NCBI GenBank assembly: GCA_963693285.1
Contig: OY848927.1
Location: 4,826,643-4,890,642 of the forward strand
Length of the DNA: 64,000 nucleotides
Source of the DNA: Xestospongia muta
Taxonomy: Eukaryota > Porifera > Demospongiae > Haplosclerida > Petrosiidae
Direction of reading: 5' to 3'
Shown here: piece by piece, positions 22,665 through 34,398 of the stretch
How the letters are laid out: each line of letters opens with the position of its first letter
Position numbering within the stretch: position 1 is the first letter of the stretch
Position numbers and translations under genes: made by a program
The notes under the pieces: generated by a model
Told to the model about the DNA's origin: nothing
Database searches by the model: none
The model's input: only the letters and a program-made list of their open reading frames with translations

Positions 22665-25600
22665 TTATAGGGTAGTAATTGAAGTCTTAGATTTTTCTTC
22701 ACTTTGTACAATTTCTTCTTTCTCTTTGTCCTCCACCTATTAACATAATGTTTGTATGTTCATTCTAGACTAGTTGACTTACCTTTCCTCCAAGTTGACT
22801 TACTCTCTTTGCCAAGAATTCTATTTTATCTTTGTCACCCAGGAAAGGATCATTGACCACTTTGAGGTCTTTTGCAGTCAAGTAATTTGCCAAGGTGACT
22901 TTGTTTGACTGGCTGTTTTGTACAGAATTGAAATTAGGTGTTGATTCAGAAAAGACATTTTTTCCAGTTGGATCTCGATACAATCCTACCATCTATATAA
23001 AAAATGACATTTTTAATGAAAACATGATAGTAACCCTCTATATATTTAACAGTACAATGTTTTCTATATATTAAGATTTTGCTTAAAACATGCTTAGTAA
23101 CAAGTAATTTAAGGAAACAATTTGTTAGCACTGTCTTTCTGATGTTATTAAAATGCATGAAATAGGACAACACCCTAATGTAACTGACCTGTGGTATAAA
23201 CACCAATGCAAGGATAACAGTGGCCATAATGAAAATTGAGGTAGCAAACAAAACAGAGAAGGTGTTCACATATTCATTAAGAGTGATAGATGCAATAATT
23301 TCTATCACTAATACAATACTTGTGATGTAAATTGTAGCAGCTATGAACTTGGAATCATTGAGTCCTTTCACTTTAACTTTCCGAGTTCCAAATGCTAAAA
23401 ATAGGGCAATAACCTGAAGGACACCTTTGTATCCATATAGAAACCCTAGCCATATATCACGTTCCTTTGATTCACAAATATATGTAAAGTAATTGGTCTT
23501 GTAACCCAATTCCTGGGGAGGAGAGAGAAATTAGTTCACTAATTTAGTGGATAATATTTAGTGACAACTGACTCCTCTCTCATCTGATGGTTTTTCTTTC
23601 CTACTGATCAATTCTGCTTGTGTTCTTCCACCATTTATTGCAGTCAGTACACCAATAAATATTAAATCAATGAGTAACACCACAAGTACAAATAAGGCAA
23701 GATGCCAATCTTTGATTGTCTGGAAATAAAGATTTATGGAAAGATAAGTGAATGGACATACAGACAGACAGACAAGTAGATGAATGAAATAATTAATAAT
23801 GAGTACATGGTTACCTTCCTCTTTGGTGAAGGATTTGTAAAAATGTAATATACTCTCCACATTTTTGCTAGTATAGTTCCAAAACAAAGAGAATAACCAA
23901 GTGAAAATATTCTTGGTCGAATCTACAAAATAATAAATACTCAGAATGTCATGCTAACATACATTGCATAGAATAGTCTCAGCAATTTGAGTGTATCCAG
24001 GTATAGTATAGAGGACAACACTTGTGTACAGGATTATAGCTCCAATTATAATAATGTAGTTCAACTTTGGACTTGTTATTTGTATCAATCTACATAACAA
24101 GAGAAGGTAGTAGTAGTCAGTCAAGAAATATAATTACTTTTTCTTTCTGTAGACAATAATGAAGACTAGACATCCTATAGAAAATACTATACCACATACT
24201 GCCAGTAAAGTATAGATCACTGTGATAGGTAGAGCTACAGAAACAATCTCTGTCTCTGGTACTCCATCATATGGAATGACTGAAATGAAAATTAATTCAC
24301 AATAATAGACACACAATTATATAATTACTTGTCCAAACAGTTTCATCTGTTATATTTGAATTATAACTAAAAACAAGACCATCTTGTACATAGACTGATG
24401 CTATTTCATTTAAAGAAAGGTACTCTGAAGCTAACAAAATAATAAGTTAATCATTAAAGTCTATAGATACATTGTACTGTACCATTTACTCTATATTGAA
24501 GAACACGTAGTCTGTTTACTGTTCGTATACCTTGAGATGTAAAAGAGACAGGACCCTAAAAAGTTAGAACAAAAGTCAAACTCTATATTGATTTCATGTC
24601 ACTCACAGTGATTCCTTCAAAGTTTGTGTTAGAGAGATGTTTGAACATCAATTGTTTTACAACATAGTTTTTATAAGTGAAGTCCTCTATTTTAAATTCT
24701 TCTGTATCATTGTAATAATCTCCATTAGCCTCCTTTGCCAATGTATTGAGTGATACATTGTTAGCCAACTCTAAGAATTGATGTTTAGTGATCATATCAA
24801 TTGAAATACTTACCATTAATTGTTAGGTTCAGTGCAAAGGCAAAGGCCCACATTCCATCAAAACATTGTAGACCATCAAATATATAATTGTAATTTAACT
24901 CTGCTAGTCTTCTGATAAAACGTTCACTAAATTGATTATGACTCTATAAATGTACTTCATAAAAAAGTCAATTTATAGTAAATACTTTAACTTACAATCC
25001 CTGTATCTGTCAGTGCTGTTTTATTGGTTCCATCAGGATCCTGGTTCAGAGCAAGACTATAATCTAATACAGACTTAATGTCTTGTGTGGAACAAGTTGT
25101 ATCATTAGATATCCACCATCCAGGACGATACCAACCATATGTAATGAAAGTATACCTAGGATATATTCTGCCAGTCTTGAAAGCCTTGAAAAAGGAATCA
25201 TAGCAGTTTTGTTATATGATAGACTTACTTCACATAATACTCTTACAGTATTTGGTGGATACATTGCCAGGAAGAAGATTCTAGCATCACTTTCCTAGTA
25301 ATGGACAAATTAAAAATAGTTTTAATATTATAATTTGTTAAAACTGACAAAGAGATTATCTCCTAGTGACAGAGGACCATCATCAGTTTCAAATTTATTT
25401 TGACTCCATGTAATACTTTCATTGAGGAATAGCACTTTCAGATGATTGACAGTCTGTGAAAAATGACATTAAAATGACAAGATACAATTACTACTTATAA
25501 CCACAATTTATACTTTGTCATACATTTTTAATTTGAGGTGTATTTTAGTATGATGTCATTGCCAACCTGTTTAATAATTACTGGTATATTATCAATGTCA

Positions 25601-27422
25601 TCTGTTTATTGTTTCTAGGTATATAGATTTTCTCAAATGTTTACTATGGAGAGAACATGATAGCGATTTCCTTAATAGTTCGATGGAAAAAGATATGGCT
25701 AATGATTAAAAGTTATTCTATTACTATAATGTTGTTCAGATAGTCATATTGCAGATAGATTGTAATAATAATAGTATTTTGGTAAAATAGTTGTGTTATA
25801 CAATAGGTTTAATGATAAGAAACAGTCTTATTGATGTTCATTAACTGCTGACACACACTTAACAACCATATATTTATTATCCTTCTATGTAAGTGTTACG
25901 AGAATGGGTACGATTCTTCAATGCTTCCATAGATAAGAGTTCTCTTACTCTATTATGTATGATGCTTCTAATAGTCTTGCTAACTTCCCTCTTTGTCTTC
26001 TAGCTATTATATTCTTTCTGCTAGAAAATTAGTGTTCAAAGCTCTAGTGTTTACTGTAAAACTGATATTTTCAAGCAGATGCAGGATGATTGTTAATGCT
26101 ATTTTTGTTTGGGCATATCCCTAAGAGGAAGGGTCTGGTTAACCACCATATTATAAAGTTATTTTAATATAATAGCAAATAAATATCATAACAGTAGGTA
26201 AATAAAAAATTTGAGACCAATATAGGAAGTGATGGAGTCATGGATAAGCACTCCAGACACTCTAAAGTGTTATATTTTGTTAAATAAGAAATAAGTCCTT
26301 CCTTTTATCAATCCTTGTGGTCAATAGGTGTAGTAATATTGTGTAAATTATGGTTTCTAGAAATATATTAATAGTTGGTTTGACCCAACCCTTAGTTTAG
26401 TTTATCTCTATCCAAAGATTGATTCAGGATTGCAAGACTAGAAACACATATAATCTTATAACATTATAAATGAATACAGTCGCAATCCCTATAAATTGCT
26501 TAATATTTAAGATGGCTACTGTACAAATTGATAGATTATAATTATCTAGTTTTAAGGTGCTCAGCAAAAATATGTCGGTAAGAAGTGTATAGTTTATATG
26601 AAATATAAACTTAATTTATTTTACATTGGCTTTCTTATAAAACAGACTAAATAAATGTCATGTCATAATTGATAATAGAACTTGATAACTTACATTGATA
26701 AATACATTTTCTTCCTGATTTATAATGGCAATATGCCTCCAGTTATATTGTTTCAATGTGGCAATAAAACCAGGAGCAAGTTCAAGTTCGGTAGGAAGCA
26801 TCTGAAAATATGACTTGAATATGATACGATCAGCCAATTCAGAAGATGAAGAAGCACAAGATAACTGTTATGAAACATAAAAGAACTTGTGCCTTATTTT
26901 CTCTTTCTATCTATTTTGTTCATACCTGTGTGATGTTATAAAAGTGACTGATTTCAGCCGTTGGTTCAGTGGCAAGAGAACATCCAGACCCAACAATGCC
27001 TAACTTTGGAACATCTGAAAAAGTTTGTTTGAAGAAGGCACCTAATGCCACTGAGCGATTACACTAAAAATGGAGCAAAAATCAATAACATGACAACAAC
27101 AAAAAATATATCTTCAAAATATTGTTACTAGTATTAGTTGGTATGACAACAATATGCAAACCTGTGAGTCTGTTAGCTGATAGTGTAACTTGTAATTTGG
27201 TAGCAATGTAGGATGATCGTTGATGAAATCTAATGCAATCTGGACAGCAGGTACAGTGCCTGAACTGTTGTAAGTGTTTCCAAAAGACGTGATGAAACCA
27301 AAGTAGAGGTCGATAGATGAATTACTGGTTTCATTCTTTGGTGGATAGACTGAGTGGATAGCAGACACTAACCCCAGTATTGAGAACAATACAGTTAGCT
27401 TCGTCCCTAAACTCCTTGACAT
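22665..27422 (-). CDS. GABA-B-type class C GPCR, tandem copy D
   Basis: The most upstream copy of the array. Exon 1 (27162-27422) encodes signal peptide MSRSLGTKLTVLFSILGL and the start of the Venus-flytrap domain. Exons 2-3 are at about 27.06-26.69 kb, exon 4 near 25.45-25.35 kb, and the remainder runs down to the terminal exon ending at 22665. All exons are open with GT-AG borders. Landmarks as in copies A and C: GSGCS, SCASSSSEL, GWYRPGWW, the 7TM set FSLGYSLCFGTILAKMWRVY, CESKERDIWLG and LNDSKFIAA, and tail exon MVGLYRDPTG. Exons 6-7 and the 7TM exons are near-identical to copy C, while exon 8 (NGDYYNDTEEF) is closer to copy A, so the gene is a mosaic. The AT-rich intron 3 (25.46-26.69 kb) holds no recognised element. 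Ligand unknown. Confidence 0.88.
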
Positions 27423-27600
27423 TTTGCTCTTGCTCAGCGGATAATGTCATCGGAAACCAATACGAAGGCGTGCTTTCTCTTATAATAGCAATACCTTATC
27501 ATTAATGAAATTAAATTTTTGTTGGTATCGACCATAAAATTCAAAAATCATATAACAAGATCATTTCATTAAAATTAATTGAGACTAGCTACATACTAAT

Positions 27601-30504
27601 TTACACATACGATATGGAGTGTTTTTGTTTCTCTGGGCCAGTGGTTGACAAAGGATAGTGTGTCAATCGAGGCTCTAATGTATTACTACGTTGATGCATT
27701 CCATTACTAGAATGATAGGCAGGATAGCTTACTGTCAGAGCTTGGGAGTATGAAGGAAGAGGAATTACACCATTACTTAAGCCATTACTTTTTAATGTGG
27801 GAGGACTGTACCCACGGATAATAGGTGGACTGACCCTTGTATTATTGGGCGGAGTATGCCGAGAAAGAAAGTAACTGGACTGATGATTTCTCTCATCATC
27901 TCTGACTCGTATGGGACCACTTTGAGACATTGGTGGATCACGAGAAAGACTTAGACTTTTACTTTGGATTGGTGGACGTCCATTGGATTGCAAGAACTTA
28001 GGTGATGGGGTTTGGTATTCACGATGGTCTACACCATTGTGTTTGGGGATTATGGGTGGAGTCTCATGGACATCTGATTTATGTCTCCTGTGGTTGGCTA
28101 GCATTGAGCCAGTTGTACCTCGTCTGTTTGCTGGAGGAACAAGTAGTAGCTGCTTGCTGGTCCATGGATGATCGTACAAGTTTTGTTTAACTAAACTGTC
28201 TTCAGAATTAAACTTTTGAAGGGTATCTGGAAAAGGTCTTCTTATCTCATTGCTAAGAGTGGGAACAAGTCGATGGCTCATTTCTGTAGACTGAGGAGAC
28301 TCTCTTCGTCTGAGATCACGATGAGAACTTGAGTTCTGTGCTTGTGGAAGCATTAATGATGAAATCATTGGTGCATTTTCTAGCTCTCTGAAATGACTCA
28401 CATGTAAGCCAGACCCACTAGATTGGGACAAATTTCTATCAATTACTATCTGATTATCTTGCAAGGTCAGCTGATGATTACGCTGTTGTCTTTGCTTCTG
28501 GAGACGTTCATTTTCTAGTTCAGATTGGACTTGTTGCTGGATATGTTGCCATAGCAACTCTTTACGCCTTGCCCTAACATCAGGACTATCGCTGTCTAAT
28601 TTTGAGTGGAACTCTTCCCATTTTTTACGGTCTTCTTCAATTTTCTTTTTAGCTATTTCTTGTTGTTGTTTCTGAAACTCAAGTTGCCATTTCTCTTCCT
28701 CTTGTCTCCTTTTCTCATCTCTCAATCTACAGTGTTCCTGTTCCTGTTGTTGCCGTAGTTCATTCAATCTCTGTCTCTCTTGTTCCTGCCTTTGTCTTTC
28801 TTCATCTAGACGTCTTCTCTCTTCTTCCAATTGTCTCATTTGCTCTTGTTCTTTGCTCTTATGTAATGCGTTTACAGATTGTAAACGTTGCTCAACTTCA
28901 GCAATCTCTTTCTGTCTTTTTTCATTTAGAAGTCTTTCAGCTAATGCAATTTCTCTTTCGATTTGTTTTTGTCGCTCGAGTTTTTCATCCATGTACAATG
29001 TCTTCGCTTTCACTTCTATTTCTCTATCTAAAGCATTCAAGTCATTCCCTCCTGATTTGAGCTGATTATGACCTTGTTGTAAAGCTGATTCAAATTTCCT
29101 CAGTGCTCTTACATTTGGACTGAACTGTTTCTTCTTCTCAATAACAGTTTCAGCCATTTCAATGGATTCCACTCGCTTTAAGTGATCAGGAGAGATAGCA
29201 TTGATGCTCTGTATCAGTGCAAGTCTGTTGGATTCATCTACTGTGGAGAAGATGGGGATGTGTGGTGACCTTTGAGACTGGACCAGTGATAGCCTACAAT
29301 GTAATGAAAACAAGTATATTGCATGGATAGAGCAAAAATTATAGCAGGAAAATTTGGCACAAATAAAAATTCTCAAACAGCTGTATTTGTTGGGTTGGGT
29401 AACTGCTATGAATGGAATGACTCAGTGTAAATGTGACAGCAATAATTTGTCAATAAATCCCTTTGCCAAATTCTCCTGCTATACAATAGAGTAATGTAAG
29501 AGCTTACTGTTGTAGTGTAATTAGAGTATTGATAAGATTTCGACAAGATTCATCAGCCTTCTCAAGTTTCTCACCCTCCTCTTCTATCAACCTACAGTTT
29601 TGTATGTTGAGTACATTAAAAATGATGTATTATTACTGGTAGTGTACTGACCTTTCTTCAGTCACGATAACCTGTAGTTCATCTTTCATGACAGTTTTTA
29701 GTTTCTGTTCTAATGGCCCAAACTGACCTGTAAATAACTCAATAATATCATTACATAAAGAGTAACTTTACTTACCTTTTAAATTAGTGATTGTTGTAGC
29801 TGATTCATTAACCATAGAAAGTAAAGTGTTGACTTCTTCAGAGTTGATTTTACAACGACGATCAACAGCATCAACCCTGAGGCCTTCTCCTATACTCTGT
29901 AATACTCTGAAATAGAAATAGTACATTAATATGGATATTAATATTAATATTAGACTGACAAATGGACAGTCACAATAGTATAAAAGAGAATACAACATAG
30001 GATTTTCAACATAGATTTATATTATGCACCTTATTTCATTAACAATGGCCTCAGATTGTCTCATATACTCTTCTTTAAGTGGTGTAATAGCCAGCCTCTC
30101 TTGACGAAATGATGGAACAGGGTCCATTGATACATCTATGCATAGTCAGAAAGAAAACAGACATATATTAGTTATAGTACTGACATTGATGAACCTTGAA
30201 TAGCTGTTTTTATTCTGTGTTTAGTAATGCTCATCTCCATCTGAAGTTGTGCCATTTTCTGTTGATGTTCATTTTTTAAAGTAACTAGGTCACTTCTGAG
30301 TTGTTGTACTGATTGGAACAGTGTTTGAGGTACGAGAGAGGGACGATGAGGAAGAGGAAGTGATGGTGGGGTCAAAAAGATGCCAGTGGAAGAACTAGGC
30401 AGTTGAGAGGTGAGTGAAGGGAGAGATGATGATAATATGTTTAGACTATCATCTTGATCTTGTTGTCCCTCTAGTCTTTCTTGTTCAGGTAAGAGATTCC
30501 TTTA

Positions 30505-30537
<33 letters not shown>

Positions 30538-31039
30538 AAGAGAGAGAGAGAAAGCTTTGATTACAATATACACAAAGTTGTTCCATCTAACCTTGGTTCA
30601 TCTCTGTGTGTAGTGGGTGTAGTACTAAAACATTCATTATCTGGAGAAGACTGTTCATCAGGGGTTCCTGTAGAACTCCGTGAGACGAGATGATCATACA
30701 TAGATGGACTAGCTACCATTGATCCCAGATCAGAGCTGTCTACCAGAAGTAATGTACAATGATCATGAATAAGACTAGAAAAGCAGACAAGAAATAAAAT
30801 GAAGACAATATGGACCAAATATGGAGAAAAAACTCTTTTTATTGCCATACCTGATAGTATCTAAGGGTTTCCAAGTGTTGGAACAATCTAGAATAAAAAG
30901 ATGCCAAGCTGGATCTTTGCTTATTGTGGGATTTAAGTCAAAAAGATTAATAAAGAGCTGTTTAATAGTGCTAAGAGTAATAGGAGAGGGCATAGGACAA
31001 CGTCGCATGTCAGCACCATGGCGTAGAAATAAACATTCT

Positions 31040-31112
<73 letters not shown>

Positions 31113-32323
31113 ATCATATCTCATCTTCGCCATGGCATCCTATACATTCAAATACCTATCATTCCTTGTTTCAAGGTTGCATTCTTTCCTTTACCACATC
31201 TAACTAAATATAATTATCTCATTGGAACTCACCGCTATATTTTGAGGGGATTTTTCTACCAGTTGGTGCTTTAACTGATGGCTCAGATGAACTCAAACTG
31301 CTAACAAACATCTCCCCAGCCTCCAGGCTTCTGATAGGTTGACGACGTCTTTCAACAGCATCATCAACACACTAACAAGATTGAAAGTGAAAGTATTACA
31401 AAATTAATGTAAAATACAGGAAATAATATACTATTGTGTATCTAGTATAGATTAATATTGGTATATGGTATACAGGAAGATTGGCTATAATGACAAATAC
31501 AACACTAGCTTTTTCAACCTTAGAAATACGAGGAAATATTATCTGATAAAAGGCACAGCACTTGTTGTTATCTGTTAACGCATCAGACAACCTATGAACA
31601 CAGTCTATAGCTCAACAGCGATACTACAGTAATAACATTATCTATAACTCACTACTATTGGCACTGATATTATAGTACTGACATTATCTATAGCTTCTAG
31701 TTACATATTATGATTTGTTAGCACTGATATTATAGATTAGTACTGACATTATCTATAGCTTCTAGTTACATATTATGATTTGTTAGCACTGATATTATAG
31801 TACTGACATTATCTACAGCTTCTAGTTACATATTACAATTTGTTAGCATTGATATTATAGTACTGATATTATCTATAGCTTCTAGTTACATATTATGATT
31901 TCAAGAGTCCAAGTCATATCATACATAATTTCTCTGAATATGGTCAAATGTTTTTACTATTTTGACAACCAAATGCAGGATCACATGCCAAGTAGTACAT
32001 ATCATCCTACACTAAGGTGTGTAGGTTTGTTTAGTTACTCTAAGAATCCCAATATGGATGTTACTATTATGGAAGAAATGTTATTACATTAGAATATACC
32101 GAGGGACAGTCCTTAAGGGCATTTAACATAGCAATGTTTTGTATTATAAATAATAACACACAACACTCACAACTTCATTAGGTCCAAATATTATTTCATT
32201 CTGTTGAAATAACATAGCCATTTCTTGTAACTGGACAGCCATTTCAGAGTCATTATGAACAGTGTGACGACGTGGTTGTTCTTTGTTTTTGTCTTTCTTC
32301 CGCCGCAAACGAAACTCTGGCAT
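27601..32323 (-). CDS. KIAA1217/SRCIN1-type (SKT/p140Cap) coiled-coil scaffold protein
   Basis: Vertebrate SKT and p140Cap are actin- and Src-linked scaffolds; this looks like the single invertebrate form. The first recognised coding exon starts at ATG 32323 (MPEFRLRRKKDK, basic). Later exons encode a domain CLFLRHGADMRRCPMPSPI...LFINLF, comparable to the LYLQYGDETKQLRMPNEI...LFVSAF domain of KIAA1217. Then come helices like the AIP3/Bud6 region (LRVDAVDRRCKIN, GQFGPLEQKLKTVMKDEL). The last exon (27601-29293) opens with QSQRSPHIPIF...HLKRVESIEMAE, matching the SPQIP...VSIEKAERK segment, then a long charged coiled coil rich in E, R and Q, and a low-complexity Pro/Ser tail. Length is about 1,000 residues. 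Introns contain AG microsatellites and a 60-bp tandem repeat. The family call rests on three co-linear segments. Confidence 0.72.
30504..30553. repeat. (AG)n microsatellite, intronic
   Basis: Interrupted AG run in an intron of the KIAA1217/SRCIN1-like gene; on the coding strand it reads (CT)n, just upstream of a splice acceptor region. Confidence 0.9.
31042..31108. repeat. (AG)n microsatellite, intronic
   Basis: Nearly pure AG run of about 33 units in the intron next to the exon encoding the CLFLRHGADM domain. Confidence 0.92.
31661..31900. repeat. Four tandem copies of a 60-bp unit, intronic
   Basis: The unit begins GCACTGATATTATAGTACTG and contains TAGCTTCTAGTTACATATTA. Copies start at 31661, 31721, 31786 and 31846; the second carries a 5-bp insertion (ATTAG). 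Located in an intron of the KIAA1217/SRCIN1-like gene. Confidence 0.88.
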
Positions 32324-34398
32324 TGTTCTTACCTACGTAATGAAGAATGTAAATTGCAATAATCTACTGTTAACAGGTAATTCATTATGAATTGTGCAAT
32401 GAGGCGGAAATAATTAAATCAATCATATACTATACTAAGAAATTGTTCTGACTTTAGGAACAGACTCAAATGTTGGACTATTAAAAGGAACGGAGTTAAC
32501 ACTTTAACAACCACACTTATTTTAATAATTTACATTCTATGGCCATAAACATCATGTGTGAGAAAGAAATTTTGCAAATGTGAGTAAAACAGACATACAG
32601 CATATGCAGTCACGCAGAGACATTATATGAACACATATAATATAGTGTATGCAGTCATTAAAGGGTTAAAAAGGGAAGGAATAGTTTTCTTAAAGTATTA
32701 AAAAAAGAGTATGATAATTTGTTTTAGCAAATAATAGAAGAAGCAGCGTTGTCAAATTGTTGAAAACAAGCACTTCAACAATTGACACAAGACTTCAGCT
32801 AACTAAGCGACACATTAACACAACATGTTATTATAAGTGTATTTATTATTTTGTTAGTGACAAGATGTTGTGTTATTAAGATTTCTATATTATACTCAGG
32901 ATTTACATAACAATTAGGTGCTACAGTCTGTCCCTGTCAGACTTAGAAAATTGTTGTTGTTGTCTTCAAAAAGCATTCTACTCATTACTATGTAATGCAT
33001 AATCAGAAGTCTTGTCAGCATTGTTATCATACCAGGTCAGAGAATATATGCACGTAGCGTGCAACTAGTTCAACTAGTTCAACTTGTTAATTACCAATTA
33101 TACAAAGAAAAACGACTCGTAGTTATGAGTACAACTGCAAATAGCTTTCAATAAGAATTGCATAAGTGTGTACAAGAATGAGGCAGGATATAATTCTTTA
33201 CTGCAAGAGGACCAAATATGTACAGTATAACTTAATGAATTAGATAAGTGAAGAATGTGGTATTTGACACCTGTTATGAACTAGTTTAATACTAGAGTCT
33301 ATACAGAAGTATTATGAGAATAGTGTAGTGTGTTTACATCATTGAGTGGAGTAAATAGAAGAAATTCTTATCAATTCAATATCATGAAGTTATAGGATTG
33401 CATATCCCATTGTTCAGGATATTGACTACAACTGATTACCAACATTATCCATACCACAGCATATATCATTGTCACATGTAGAGATGTTTTAGAGGGGAAG
33501 GAAGGGCCACCGACACTCCTAAGAGCTCAGGGAACGAAAACAAGACTTACATTACTAGATAATCTGGTAGTCTGTTTATAGTGATTTCTCTAATGTCAAA
33601 GAACATGGCTGAAATATACACATGAGAATACTTATGTCATGTTGGTAAGTCTTGTATGCGGAGTGGGACAACACAATGAAAGACAAAACAATTCACAGGA
33701 AAGAAAAACATGTTTGTACAATAATTTAGTAATAGTCACATTTTCATACTAGAGTAACAAACAAAGGAATGAAAATGTGAAGCTTTTGCTTTCTTACACA
33801 TCAAAAATGGCTTATGTAAACTATTACAAGTTTGTGTTATGCTCAACCGGTAGGACAGCTAATAGATTTAGTAACCATGACATAGTGAAGCTTTGCTGGA
33901 AGAACACACAAAATGAGTAAACTTTTAGCTCACTAATATATCACATATAATATGTAGTTATAGAAGTAAGTGACTAAAGGAAAAAACTCACTTAGTTTCT
34001 CTAGGTCTTGATAGCAATATATAACACCTCGTTTCTTCCTTTCCTTCAGCTAATATCAATTTGTTTAAAGAGATATGACGCACACAAAGATCAAGGAACA
34101 GTTGGCACTTTATTTGACTGAGTAATGCAGTGCTGGACTGTAGTAGACTTGTGATTACGACTGAAGGGAACTCAAGCGTGGGATGTTATCTTTTATGTTT
34201 GTATTCAATAACGTATGTGGGTGGAGCTAGTATGTGAACGATCAATAATAATAATTATTATTAATTATTCATTAATAATAAATTATTATTAAAATTTTAA
34301 TAATGAGTGTGATAATACTGCTAACATTTCGGTAAATAATATGTGGTTATGATATATATAACTACAAAGATTCTAAAATGTAATATATCATGTAAAAA
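32324..34398 (-). other. 5' leader region of the KIAA1217/SRCIN1-like gene (putative leader exons and introns)
   Basis: No recognised domain. Two probable leader exons are visible on the minus strand: 33551-33608 (CAG acceptor, GTAAGT donor) and about 33994-34050 (donor GTGAGT). The exon at 33551-33608 contains an ATG (33606). If spliced to an acceptor at about 32327, it would extend the protein N-terminally by roughly 20 residues (MFFDIREITINRLPDYLV). If spliced to the preceding AG, it hits an immediate stop. The remainder (32.35-33.5 kb and 34.2-34.4 kb) is AT-rich, and I see nothing else in it. Confidence 0.4.

Noticed and set aside
28853..29065. Plus-strand ORFs of 60-70 codons opposite the SKT-like coiled coil
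   Set aside because: Antisense shadows of the E/R/Q-rich coding repeat; composition is fully explained by the real gene.
31042..31108. AG run as a coding Arg-Glu repeat
   Set aside because: The plus-strand frame reads RERERE only because of the microsatellite; it lies in an intron of the minus-strand gene.
33838..33870. tRNA-like A-box (GCTCAACCGGTAGGACAGC)
   Set aside because: The D-arm-like string is not followed by an anticodon stem or a B-box, and no acceptor stem can be folded; not a tRNA gene.
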